NCBI RefSeq assembly: GCF_030167925.1
Contig: NZ_JASKUT010000001.1
Location: 186,001-250,000 of the forward strand
Direction of reading: 5' to 3'
Length of the DNA stretch: 64,000 nucleotides
Source of the DNA: Paenibacillus silviterrae
GTDB lineage: Bacteria; Bacillota; Bacilli; Paenibacillales; NBRC-103111
The notes beneath the pieces were generated by a model, which was given only the letters and a program-made list of their open reading frames with translations, was not told the origin of the DNA and did not search any database. Shown piece by piece: positions 9,493 through 17,653 of the stretch. A program made the translations under genes and the position numbers. How positions within the stretch are numbered: the first letter of the stretch is position 1; each line of letters begins with the position of its first letter.

Positions 9493-9772
9493 TGAGCATC
9501 TAGCGTAAAGCGTTGATGAAATTATAGTAGGTCAGAGCCCTTTAGCCAGAGAGAAGGCTTGGACGGAGTCCTTATGGACGACGTACCGCTGCGAAAGCCT
9601 TTCTGAAGAAGAATGACCGAACGCTCATTTCGGAGCGCGGATGAACTCCGCCGGTTGGACCCGTTATTCGTCCGTTCTAAGGAGATTGCGCGTGGGGCAG
9701 GATAGACACGTGCAGTAACCAGGGTGGTACCGCGATTAACATCGTCCCTGTATTATAGGGGCGATTTTTTTA
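9493..9772 (+). promoter_or_regulatory. T-box leader (alanine) upstream of alaS
   Basis: tRNA-sensing leader that allows alaS transcription when uncharged alanyl tRNA accumulates. The hallmark T-box AGGGTGGTACCGCG is at 9721-9734, followed by the terminator ATCGTCCCT / AGGGGCGAT with a T-run (9741-9771). Stem I is visible as AGAGAAGGCTT pairing with AAGCCTTTCT (about 9550-9605). Alanine codons GCT (9588-9590) and GCG (9591-9593) lie on its 3' side, where the specifier is expected; I cannot decide which is read. Confidence 0.93.
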
Positions 9773-10036
9773 TGCCGTCAGGCTTGCGGGGTTTGCGTTA
9801 TTTTTTCACTTTACGGCGTAGAGATGACCCGATCTGGCGGGTAATAACATGATTTTTTAACGTTACAGTATGCGTATCAGGTATGCTGGTGTCAAACCCG
9901 GCGGTGTAACGTCATATTTTCACCTTACCTCTTGGTTGACAGTAAGTTTGTATTCCATTAAGAAGAAAAAATAGCGTTATGCAGATCTGTCGGGTACATC
10001 CGGACAGAATTAAAAATAGCAGGAGGTTTTATTCTC
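9773..10036 (+). other. 264-base stretch between T-box terminator and alaS
   Basis: No gene. It contains small inverted repeats (ACCCG/CGGGT near 9825-9841; CGTTACA at about 9860 with TGTAACG at about 9905) and a TTGACA at 9936-9941 whose possible -10 (TAAGAA) is poor. The alaS ribosome site AGGAGG is at 10021-10026. It is unusually long for the gap after a T-box terminator. Confidence 0.5.
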
Positions 10037-12652
10037 ATGAAAGCAAGTGAAATTCGCTCCAAGTGGTTGAAGTTTTTTGAAAGCAAGGGTCACAATATCG
10101 AGCCGAGCGCGCCGCTCGTACCTCATAACGATCCTTCCTTGCTCTGGATCAATGCAGGGATGGCGCCGCTGAAGCCTTACTTCGACGGACGCATCGTTCC
10201 GGAAAACCCCAGAATCGCCAACTCCCAGAAGTGTATCCGCACCAACGATATTGAAAACGTAGGCAAAACGCGCCGTCACCATACGTTCTTCGAAATGCTG
10301 GGCAACTTCTCCATCGGCGATTATTTCAAGGAAGAAGTTATCGAGTGGGCTTGGGAGTTCCTCACCTCCCCCGAGTGGATAGGCTTCGATCCGAACCGCC
10401 TGTCTGTAACGGTGTATCCGGAGGATACGGAAGCGGCGGAGTACTGGAAGCGTCTTGGCGTGCCCGAAGAGCGCATCTACAAGCTGCAGGAAAACTTCTG
10501 GGATATCGGCGAAGGCCCTTGCGGACCTTGTACCGAAATTTTCTACGACCGCGGCGAAAAGTACGGCGATCTGAACGATCCGGAGTGCTGGCCCGGCGGC
10601 GAGAATGAGCGCTTCCTTGAGGTATGGAACCTGGTATTCTCCCAGTTCAATCACAATAAGGATGGCAGCTACACTCCGCTTCCTCAGAAAAACATCGATA
10701 CCGGCGCGGGCCTCGAGCGCTTCGCTTCGATCTTGCAGGACGTTGACTCGAACTTCGATACGGACCTGTTCCAGCCGATTATTCAGAAAACCTGTGAAAT
10801 TACAGGCGTGAAATATCACGAAAACGATGAGCATGACGTAGCGCTTAAGGTCATCGCCGACCATATCCGGACCGTAACGTTCGCCGTAGGCGACGGGGTG
10901 CTGCCTTCGAACGAAGGCCGCGGCTATGTCATCCGTCGTTTGCTCCGCCGTGCGGTTCGTTACGGGAAGGTACTGGGCATGGATAAACCGTTCCTGTATC
11001 AGCTGACACCGATTGTCGGGGAGATTATGGGCGTTTACTACCCTGAGGTGGTTCAGAAGCGCGAATTCATCGAACGCGTCATCCGCACCGAGGAAGAACG
11101 TTTCCATGAGACGTTGTCCGACGGCTTGAACATTCTCGCCGAAATGGCGGAGAAAGCCCGTAAGCAGGGCAGCTCCCAAATCAGCGGGCAGGATGCCTTC
11201 AAGCTGTATGATACGTATGGCTTCCCGTTCGACTTGACAGAGGACTTCGCTGCCGAGAAGGAAATGACGGTGGATCGCGAGGGCTTCGACCAGGCCATGC
11301 AGGAGCAACGCGATCGTGCGCGTGCCGCTCGTCAGGAAACCGACAGCATGAAGGTGCAGGGCGGACCGCTGGCTGACTTTACGGTTAAAAGCGAGTTTGT
11401 TGGATATAATGAATTGGTAACGGATGCCATCGTCCTCGCCATAATCCATGAAAACCAAATGGTAGACCTTGTCGGTACGGGCGAAACCTGCCAAGTGATT
11501 CTGGATCGGACCCCGTTCTACGCAGAGAGCGGCGGTCAGGTCAGCGACCACGGTACGATCACGTCCGGTGCAACGATTCTTAACGTGGAGGACGTGCATA
11601 AGGCGCCGCACGGCCAGCATGTGCATACATGCGTCGTTGCCGGGGGTGTGCTTCGCAAGGGCGACAAGGTACAGGCAACGGTAGCATCCGATGTTCGTGA
11701 GGATATTATTAAGAACCACACTGCAACCCATTTGCTTCACAAAGCGTTAAAAGAAGTGTTAGGCGATCACGTCAACCAGGCAGGCTCTTTGGTAGCTCCG
11801 GAGCGTCTCCGCTTCGACTTCTCCCACTTCGGCAGTATTACAGCGGAAGAGCTGCAGGACATCGAGGAACGCGTAAACCGTCAGCTGTGGAACAGCATCG
11901 CTGTCGACATTTCGCTGAAGCCGATTGCGGAAGCGAAGGCGATGGGCGCCATGGCGTTGTTCGGGGAGAAATACGGCGACGTCGTACGGGTGGTTCGAGT
12001 AGGCGAATACAGCTTGGAGCTTTGCGGCGGCTGCCATGTGCAAAACACAAGCCAGATCGGATTGTTCAAAATCGTCAGCGAATCCGGCATCGGCTCCGGT
12101 ATTCGCCGAATTGAAGCGGTAACGGGCCGTAACGCTTATCAGTATCTGGACGGCCAGCTCCAGCTGCTCCGTGATGCCGCCGCCCTGCTGAAGTCGAACA
12201 TTACCGACGTTCCGAAACGGATCGAGGCGCTGCATGTCCAGCTGAAGGATATGTCCCGCGAGAACGAATCGCTGCGCGGCAAGCTGAGCCAGATTGAGGC
12301 AGGCTCTCTCACCGATCAAGTGAAGAGCGTGGACGGCATCTCCTTGCTGGCCGCTCAAGTCAGCGCAGCTGACATGGAAAGTCTGCGAAACATCGTTGAC
12401 CAGATGAAAAATAAGCTCGGCTCCGGCATTATCGTGTTGGGCGCTGTTTCCGAAGACAAGGTGAACTTGGTCGCTGCGGTAACGCAGGATTTGGTAGCCA
12501 AGGGCTATCATGCGGGCAAGCTTATCAAGGAAACGGCGGCACGCGTCGGCGGCAGCGGCGGCGGACGTCCGGATATGGCGCAAGCCGGCGGTAAGGATGC
12601 CTCCAAGCTGCAGGAAGCACTACAAGCTGTGGAGCAGCTGATCCGCGCTTAA
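10037..12652 (+). CDS. alaS: Alanyl-tRNA synthetase
   Basis: Charges tRNA-Ala. The 871 residues show the full class II layout: catalytic core with [18 protein letters not shown] and the TPP-like [12 protein letters not shown], the tRNA-recognition region, the editing domain with [11 protein letters not shown] and the zinc-site CGGCHV, and the C-terminal DHHA1 domain ending [15 protein letters not shown]. Length is normal. The ATG at 10037 has AGGAGG ten bases upstream. Expression is controlled by the T-box leader at 9493-9772. The long open frame on the opposite strand is a composition shadow. Confidence 0.98.
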   Translation: MKASEIRSKWLKFFESKGHNIEPSAPLVPHNDPSLLWINAGMAPLKPYFDGRIVPENPRIANSQKCIRTNDIENVGKTRRHHTFFEMLGNFSIGDYFKEEVIEWAWEFLTSPEWIGFDPNRLSVTVYPEDTEAAEYWKRLGVPEERIYKLQENFWDIGEGPCGPCTEIFYDRGEKYGDLNDPECWPGGENERFLEVWNLVFSQFNHNKDGSYTPLPQKNIDTGAGLERFASILQDVDSNFDTDLFQPIIQKTCEITGVKYHENDEHDVALKVIADHIRTVTFAVGDGVLPSNEGRGYVIRRLLRRAVRYGKVLGMDKPFLYQLTPIVGEIMGVYYPEVVQKREFIERVIRTEEERFHETLSDGLNILAEMAEKARKQGSSQISGQDAFKLYDTYGFPFDLTEDFAAEKEMTVDREGFDQAMQEQRDRARAARQETDSMKVQGGPLADFTVKSEFVGYNELVTDAIVLAIIHENQMVDLVGTGETCQVILDRTPFYAESGGQVSDHGTITSGATILNVEDVHKAPHGQHVHTCVVAGGVLRKGDKVQATVASDVREDIIKNHTATHLLHKALKEVLGDHVNQAGSLVAPERLRFDFSHFGSITAEELQDIEERVNRQLWNSIAVDISLKPIAEAKAMGAMALFGEKYGDVVRVVRVGEYSLELCGGCHVQNTSQIGLFKIVSESGIGSGIRRIEAVTGRNAYQYLDGQLQLLRDAAALLKSNITDVPKRIEALHVQLKDMSRENESLRGKLSQIEAGSLTDQVKSVDGISLLAAQVSAADMESLRNIVDQMKNKLGSGIIVLGAVSEDKVNLVAAVTQDLVAKGYHAGKLIKETAARVGGSGGGRPDMAQAGGKDASKLQEALQAVEQLIRA

Positions 12653-12673
12653 CAAAAATAATTTTCCCTGTCA

Positions 12674-12702
12674 ACAGGAATTTTTCGACAAACGGCGAAT
12701 AA
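12674..12702 (+). promoter_or_regulatory. Sigma-H-type promoter with embedded Spo0A-type box, upstream of ireB
   Basis: ACAGGAATT (12674-12682), 11 bp, GGCGAATAA (12694-12702) fits the sigma-H consensus RnAGGAwWW-N11/12-RnnGAATww at every position. A perfect 0A box TTCGACA lies in the spacer at 12684-12690. The ireB start is 32 bp past the -10. Confidence 0.6.
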
Positions 12703-12734
12703 GAATGTATGATGTATTTGAGGGGGTGCGACAC

Positions 12735-12998
12735 ATGAGCTCGATGGATAAAACGATGAAATTCAACGTAAAAGCGGAAGAGATCGAAACCTCACCCAAA
12801 GAAGTTATTTTGGCGGTGTACGACGCACTTCAGGAGAAAGGCTATAATCCGATCAATCAGATTGTCGGATACCTTCTTTCCGGAGACCCGGCTTATATTC
12901 CAAGGCATAACAATGCACGGAGCATCATTCGCAAGCGTGAGCGGGACGAATTGATCGAGGAATTGGTTCGATCCTACCTTCAGCATTACAAGGCTTAA
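12735..12998 (+). CDS. ireB: IreB family regulatory phosphoprotein
   Basis: Small protein of 87 residues, homologous to Bacillus YrzL and enterococcal IreB, a substrate of the PASTA Ser/Thr kinase IreK that tunes cephalosporin resistance. The family core [20 protein letters not shown] is intact, as is the N-terminal threonine (SSMDKTMKF) in the region phosphorylated in Enterococcus. ATG 12735 has AGGGGGTG upstream; an earlier in-frame ATG at 12705 lies inside the promoter region. First gene of ireB-ruvX-DUF1292, the usual Firmicute order after alaS. Confidence 0.93.
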   Translation: MSSMDKTMKFNVKAEEIETSPKEVILAVYDALQEKGYNPINQIVGYLLSGDPAYIPRHNNARSIIRKRERDELIEELVRSYLQHYKA

Positions 12999-13077
12999 GC
13001 GTTAACGGCGGCGAGCGTGACAAGGGATGACCTGCGGAAGCGTTCGCCGCTTCATTTCATTCGTGGCAGGAGAGCTT

Positions 13078-13494
13078 ATGCGTTTACTCGGGATGGATTA
13101 TGGGGATAAGACGATTGGGATCGCGGTAAGCGACGAGCTGGGATTTACCGCCCAAGGGCTTGAAGTCATCCGCCGGACTACGGAGGAGAAGGATCTTGCC
13201 CGCATTCAGGAGCTGGTGCGACAGTACGGCGTTACCGAACTGGTAGTCGGACTCCCTAAGAACATGAACAACACGATTGGCCCCCGTGGTGAAATTTGCA
13301 TGGCATTCGCCCAAAAGCTGCAAGATATACTACAATTGCCGGTGCATCTGTGGGATGAGCGTCTAACGACGGTTGCGGCCACGCGGACACTGCTTGAAGC
13401 GGATGTCAGCCGCAAGAAGCGCAAGCAGGTCATCGATAAGATGGCGGCGGGGCTGATTTTGCAAGGCTATATGGATTCTATATCGAAGAGGTGA
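13078..13494 (+). CDS. ruvX: Holliday junction resolvase-like RNase RuvX/YqgF
   Basis: RNase H-fold nuclease of 138 residues needed for 16S rRNA 5'-end processing in bacteria, also listed as a putative Holliday resolvase. The N-terminal [19 protein letters not shown] carries the first catalytic aspartate, [15 protein letters not shown] follows, and [11 protein letters not shown] supplies the DER motif. ATG 13078 follows CAGGAGAG; the open frame upstream of it lacks family similarity. Six bases separate it from the following DUF1292 gene. Confidence 0.95.
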   Translation: MRLLGMDYGDKTIGIAVSDELGFTAQGLEVIRRTTEEKDLARIQELVRQYGVTELVVGLPKNMNNTIGPRGEICMAFAQKLQDILQLPVHLWDERLTTVAATRTLLEADVSRKKRKQVIDKMAAGLILQGYMDSISKR

Positions 13495-13500
13495 GGGACC

Positions 13501-13827
13501 ATGTCCGACAAGGATCAAGTATTGAGTCAAGAGCTGTTGGAAGACGAAGAGCCGGAAATTATTTTTATCCCGGACGAAGAGGGCAATGAAGAAGAGTTCG
13601 AAGTGATAATGAAATTCGAGGTTGACGGTTCTGACGCCAAGTACATGATGGTTGTACCTGTCGATGCCGAAGAGGAATCCGATGAAGTCTATGCATTCCG
13701 TTATGAAGAAGACGGCGACGATTTGCAGCTTTACACGATTGATAACGAAGAAGAATGGAATATCGTGGAAGAAACCTTCAATACGCTGATGGAAGAATTT
13801 AACGGCGAAGAGGAAGAGTCCAAGTAG
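13501..13827 (+). CDS. DUF1292 protein (YrzB-like), first copy
   Basis: Very acidic protein of 108 residues with the DUF1292 pattern: EIIFIPDEEGNEEEFEVIMKF, a tyrosine-containing strand (AKYMMVVPVD), YAFRYEED and the closing motif DNEEEWNIVEETF. Function unknown; the family always follows ireB and ruvX in Firmicutes. ATG 13501 with GAGGTGAGGG upstream. Its close spacing with ruvX indicates co-transcription. Confidence 0.9.
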   Translation: MSDKDQVLSQELLEDEEPEIIFIPDEEGNEEEFEVIMKFEVDGSDAKYMMVVPVDAEEESDEVYAFRYEEDGDDLQLYTIDNEEEWNIVEETFNTLMEEFNGEEEESK

Positions 13828-13852
13828 CACCCGGCTGTGGGGAGGAAGTTTC

Positions 13853-14158
13853 ATGGATGCGGCAAGCGTGAAGGAGACGCGTCAGTTGCGCGATGCGTTC
13901 GGAGATGATATTATTTTGTATGATGAGCGCGAAGAATCCGTTGTGTTTCGCATCGTTTCGGAGTTTCTGGTGGGCGATCAAGGCTATGCCGTGCTGGAGA
14001 AGGAGAACCCGCAGAAGGATGAGGGCCCCGAGATTTTTCGGGTCGGCCGTAATGCGGCGGGGGAACCGGAGCTGGAATCGATTGTGGACGACGAGGAATG
14101 GGAGAATGTCTCCGAGCTCTATGACGAAATGACGTTTCCGGACGACGAGAAGTTGTAA
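13853..14158 (+). CDS. DUF1292 protein, second diverged copy
   Basis: A 101-residue acidic protein with the same plan as its upstream neighbour: DDIILYDEREESVVFRIVSEF, GYAVLEKE, IFRVGRN and DDEEWENVSELYDEM align with the first copy's strands and terminal EEW motif. Most likely a tandem duplicate. ATG 13853 follows GGGGAGGAAG. It ends just before a terminator hairpin. Confidence 0.85.
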   Translation: MDAASVKETRQLRDAFGDDIILYDEREESVVFRIVSEFLVGDQGYAVLEKENPQKDEGPEIFRVGRNAAGEPELESIVDDEEWENVSELYDEMTFPDDEKL

Positions 14159-14188
14159 GGCTAACCTTGTTTATGTAATGAACAGCCT

Positions 14189-14212
14189 GAGCGGAGATAT
14201 CCGCTCTTTTTC
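14189..14212 (+). terminator. Terminator between DUF1292 copy 2 and mltG
   Basis: GAGCGG AGATAT CCGCTC followed by TTTTTCG. It lies only about a dozen bases before the mltG start, so mltG may depend on read-through or an internal promoter. Confidence 0.65.
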
Positions 14213-14224
14213 GTTTGTTTGGGA

Positions 14225-15295
14225 ATGCCTGCCGCGAAAGGGGCGGTTGATATAACGAGAAATTGGTGGAAAGCAGCTCTTTCCGCAGTCCTGGTCTTGG
14301 CTTGTATCCTATGCGGCTTCGTCTGGTATTTGGGTGCCCTTATGCATCCGACGGCTGCCTCGGAAACCGGGGTACGGATTTCCTACCCTAAGGGAACGGG
14401 ATTACAGGAGCTGGCTGCACAGCTGGAAGAAAAAGATGTTATTCGAAATGCCAAGGCCTTTATCCTTTTTGTAAAATATAAGGGGGAAGGGACCCGCTTT
14501 CAGGCAGGGGAATATATGATGTATCCCGGCATGAAGCTGGAGTCCATCGTGAGCCAGTTAAATCGCGGCGAGACCGTCAAGGAAGAAACTGTACGCCTTA
14601 CGGTTCCTGAAGGGTTTACGATCCGTCAGATCGCAGAGAAGGTGGCTGAGCTGGGCATGGATGCGGATAGCTTTGTCACGGCTGCACGCGACTATCAAGG
14701 CGGTGAGGGACAAGCCATTCGGCAAATTCCGGCCAACCCGGCGATTCGGGAACGGTTGGAGGGGTATCTTTTTCCTGAAACGTATGAATGGAAGAAGGGC
14801 GCTTCACCGCAGGACATGCTCGACCGGATGGCCCAAGAGCTGGACAAGCGGCTGCAGCAGCTGCCTGCGGACTGGCAGCAAGTGATGGCGCAGCGGAAGC
14901 TGAATTTGCATGAAGTGATGACGATCGCCTCGTTGATCGAACGCGAGGTGGTGCTGGATGAGGAGCGGCCGCTGGTGGCAGGCGTTATCCACAATCGGTT
15001 GAACAAGCGCATGCCTCTGCAGATCGACGCCACCATTCAATATTTGTTCGATAAACAAAAGGACAGGCTGTTCGAGAAGGATCTGCAAGTGGAAAGTCCT
15101 TATAATACGTATTTGCACACAGGGCTGCCTCCGGGACCGATTGCGAGCCCGAGCCTTGCCTCGATTCGGGCGGCGCTTTATCCCGAGGAGACGAAGTTTC
15201 TGTTTTATGTAACGAAAAAGGACGGCAGCAAGGGGCATCTGTTCGCAGAAACCTACGAGGAGCACTTGAAGAATATAGCTGAGAGTAAAAAGTGA
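14225..15295 (+). CDS. mltG: Endolytic murein transglycosylase MltG
   Basis: Membrane-anchored enzyme that cuts nascent glycan strands and so sets their length. About 356 residues: a short cytoplasmic start, one transmembrane helix (about 14-35, AALSAVLVLACILCGFVWYL), a LysM-like region and the YceG catalytic domain with the conserved glutamate in IASLIEREVVLDEE, and the family signatures GVIHNRLNKRMPLQIDATI and TYLHTGLPPGPIASP. The start is uncertain (TTG 14219, ATG 14225, or TTG 14249 after AAAGGGG). It overlaps the next gene by four bases if that starts at GTG 15292. Bacillus yrrL has the same position. Confidence 0.93.
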   Translation: MPAAKGAVDITRNWWKAALSAVLVLACILCGFVWYLGALMHPTAASETGVRISYPKGTGLQELAAQLEEKDVIRNAKAFILFVKYKGEGTRFQAGEYMMYPGMKLESIVSQLNRGETVKEETVRLTVPEGFTIRQIAEKVAELGMDADSFVTAARDYQGGEGQAIRQIPANPAIRERLEGYLFPETYEWKKGASPQDMLDRMAQELDKRLQQLPADWQQVMAQRKLNLHEVMTIASLIEREVVLDEERPLVAGVIHNRLNKRMPLQIDATIQYLFDKQKDRLFEKDLQVESPYNTYLHTGLPPGPIASPSLASIRAALYPEETKFLFYVTKKDGSKGHLFAETYEEHLKNIAESKK

Positions 15296-15309
15296 AGCGG
15301 GTGATCGGA

Positions 15310-16251
15310 TTGAAGAAACCGGAATTATTGATTGACGCCGGCTCCGTAGAGGAGATTCGGAGATATATGGAAGCTGGGGCGGATGCTGTGCTTGTAGGCG
15401 TGCATGCCTTCGGCTTGCGATTGCCCGGGGAGGTAAGCGCTCAGGAGCTGGCTGGCATCCTGCCATGGGTTCGGGAGCGCGGCGGAAAGGTGTATGTGGC
15501 CGTCAACCGCATCATGGAGAACGGGCTGCTGGCCGAGCTGACCGATTACGTAAGAAGCATGCATGAGCTGGGTGTCGATGCGTTTGTATTCGGCGACCCT
15601 GCGGTGCTGATTGCTCTCCGTTCGGCTGGAGTAAGCGGCGTACCGCTGCACTGGAATGCAGAAATGACGTCGACGAACTATGAGACGGCACGCTACTGGG
15701 GACGCAAAGGCGCGACTCGGATGGTGCTTGCCCGCGAGCTCAACTTGGAGGAAACGCTGGAGATCAAGAGGCAGTTCGGCGATGAAATGGAAGTGGAGTC
15801 CCAGGTACACGGAATTACGAATATTTATCATTCCAAGCGCAGCCTGCTGACCAACTACGGTGAGCATCTGGGCCGCTCAGAGCTGAGGGAGCTCGGCACG
15901 GGACTGGATGAAGGGCTATTCCTGATCGAGCAGGAGCGTAAAGACGAGCGCTTTCCGATCTTCGAGGATGCCAGCGGTACGCATGTGATGAGCTCGGATG
16001 ATATTTGTATGCTGGAAGGCTTGAATGAGCTGATGGAGGGCGGCATCGACAGCTTTAAAGTGGAATCGCTGCTGAAGTCGGTCGAATATAATGAAACGGT
16101 GCTTCGCAGTTACCGCAAGGCTATTGACGCTTACGTTCTGGACCCGGAGGGGTATGTGTTTCAAGAGGAATGGGTTGACGCGATCCGTGAGCTGCAGGAT
16201 CCGCGGCGGGAGCTGTCGTTTGGATTTTTCTATAAAGAGCAGGTTTATTAA
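15310..16251 (+). CDS. trhP1: U32 peptidase family, tRNA hydroxylation protein P1-like (YrrN)
   Basis: Member of the U32 family of about 313 residues. In Bacillus the pair YrrN/YrrO (TrhP1/TrhP2) makes 5-hydroxyuridine at tRNA position 34 with prephenate dependence. Visible: KKPELLIDAGSVEEIRRYMEAGADAVLVG and the ending DSFKVESLLKSVEYNETVLRSYRKAIDAY. It lacks the cysteine cluster present in the next gene, as expected for the shorter paralogue. TTG 15310 gives the family N-terminus MKKPELL; GTG 15292, overlapping mltG, is an alternative. The methyltransferase gene yrrM that sits here in Bacillus is absent. Confidence 0.85.
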   Translation: MKKPELLIDAGSVEEIRRYMEAGADAVLVGVHAFGLRLPGEVSAQELAGILPWVRERGGKVYVAVNRIMENGLLAELTDYVRSMHELGVDAFVFGDPAVLIALRSAGVSGVPLHWNAEMTSTNYETARYWGRKGATRMVLARELNLEETLEIKRQFGDEMEVESQVHGITNIYHSKRSLLTNYGEHLGRSELRELGTGLDEGLFLIEQERKDERFPIFEDASGTHVMSSDDICMLEGLNELMEGGIDSFKVESLLKSVEYNETVLRSYRKAIDAYVLDPEGYVFQEEWVDAIRELQDPRRELSFGFFYKEQVY

Positions 16252-16277
16252 TTCAATAGGGAGAGAGGTGATTGATT

Positions 16278-17570
16278 ATGACTTTGGTCAAAGAAGAGCT
16301 CCTTGGCAAGCGAGTTCGTTTGGAAAAGCCGGAGCTGCTGGCACCAGCCGGGAGCTTGGAAAAGCTGAAGTTTGCCGTACACTATGGTGCGGATGCAGTG
16401 TATATCGGCGGTCAGCAGTATGGATTACGTTCGAATGCGGATAACTTCACCTTCGAAGAAATGCGGGAAGGCGTAGAATTCGCAAAGAAGTATGGAGCCA
16501 AGGTGTTCGTAGCAACGAACATTTATGCTCATAATGAGGATCTGGCGGGATTGGAGGATTATCTTCGCGGGATCGAGCAAGCGGGCGTCGCCGCCATCAT
16601 TGTAGCGGATCCTGTCATCATTGAGACGTGCCGGAGGGTAGCGCCAAGTCTGGAAATCCATTTAAGCACGCAGCAATCGACGATGAACTGGCAAGCGGTG
16701 CAGTTCTGGAAGGAAGAGGGCGTAGACCGGGTCGTTTTGGCGCGGGAAGCGAACATGGAGGAAATCGTCGACATCAAGAAGAACGTCGATATCGAGATCG
16801 AAGTATTCGTCCATGGCGCCATGTGCAGCTCCTGGTCCGGCCGCTGCGTGTTGTCAAACCATTTTACGGATCGGGATTCGAATCGCGGGGGCTGCTGTCA
16901 GTCGTGCCGCTGGAAATATGATTTGTTTACGACCGAGGAGGATGCTGTGGAGGCGGAGGCTGCCCGGATCAAGGAGCTGCCGCTCTTCCAAGAGGGCGAT
17001 AACCCCTTCTCCATGAGCTCCAAGGATTTGTGCATGATTGAGCATATTCCGGCGATGGTCCGCTCCGGTGTCGACAGCTTCAAGATCGAGGGCCGGATGA
17101 AGAGCGTCCACTATGTGGCGACCGTCGTGAATGCGTACCGTCAAGCCATCGACGCTTACTTCGAGGATCCGGTCGGCTATGAATTGAAGCAGGAATGGCT
17201 GTACGAAATTCAGAAGGCGGCCAACCGTCCGCTGAATACGGGCTTTTTCTTCGAGGATCCGGGCCATGAGGACCACATCTTCGAACCGGAGGAGAAGGCA
17301 GCGCCTTATGATTTCGTCGGCGTTGTTATGGATTACGACGCGGAGACGGGAATGGCGCTGATCCAGCAGCGTAACCACTTCAAGCCCGGGCAGGAGGTCG
17401 AGTTTTTCGGACCGAAGGGCACCTTCTTCAAGCAGTCGGTCCCGGCTATTACGGACGAAGCGGGAGCTTCGCTTGATGCGGCACGCCACCCGCTGCAGCT
17501 GATTCGCATGAAGGTGGAGCAGCCGGTAAATCCGCACGACATCATGCGTAAGAAGATGGGCAAAAAATAA
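16278..17570 (+). CDS. trhP2: U32 peptidase family, tRNA hydroxylation protein P2-like (YrrO)
   Basis: Second U32 protein, 430 residues. It has the family signature EVFVHGAMCSSWSGRCVLSN and the cysteine-rich NRGGCCQSCRW that binds an Fe-S cluster in the tRNA-hydroxylating members, then SMSSKDLCMIEHI, DSFKIEGRMKS and a C-terminal beta-barrel extension. Expected to work with the preceding gene on tRNA U34. ATG 16278 has GAGAGGTG seven bases upstream and lies 26 bp after trhP1. The operon ends at the following terminator. Confidence 0.9.
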   Translation: MTLVKEELLGKRVRLEKPELLAPAGSLEKLKFAVHYGADAVYIGGQQYGLRSNADNFTFEEMREGVEFAKKYGAKVFVATNIYAHNEDLAGLEDYLRGIEQAGVAAIIVADPVIIETCRRVAPSLEIHLSTQQSTMNWQAVQFWKEEGVDRVVLAREANMEEIVDIKKNVDIEIEVFVHGAMCSSWSGRCVLSNHFTDRDSNRGGCCQSCRWKYDLFTTEEDAVEAEAARIKELPLFQEGDNPFSMSSKDLCMIEHIPAMVRSGVDSFKIEGRMKSVHYVATVVNAYRQAIDAYFEDPVGYELKQEWLYEIQKAANRPLNTGFFFEDPGHEDHIFEPEEKAAPYDFVGVVMDYDAETGMALIQQRNHFKPGQEVEFFGPKGTFFKQSVPAITDEAGASLDAARHPLQLIRMKVEQPVNPHDIMRKKMGKK

Positions 17571-17578
17571 GCTGAAGC

Positions 17579-17625
17579 AAGCCGCTGACACCGGGGACTT
17601 AGTCACCGTGTTCAGCGGCTTTTTC
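17579..17625 (+). terminator. Terminator after trhP2
   Basis: AAGCCGCTGA / TCAGCGGCTT with an interrupted inner stem, followed by TTTTTCG; located between converging genes. Confidence 0.85.
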
Positions 17626-17653
17626 GTGTGCATCAGGCTTAGGCATTCCGACA

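Noticed and set aside
10010..11740. 576-residue open frame on the minus strand inside alaS
   Set aside because: Exact antisense of a highly conserved synthetase; low-complexity His/Leu/Arg composition typical of a shadow frame and no ribosome site.
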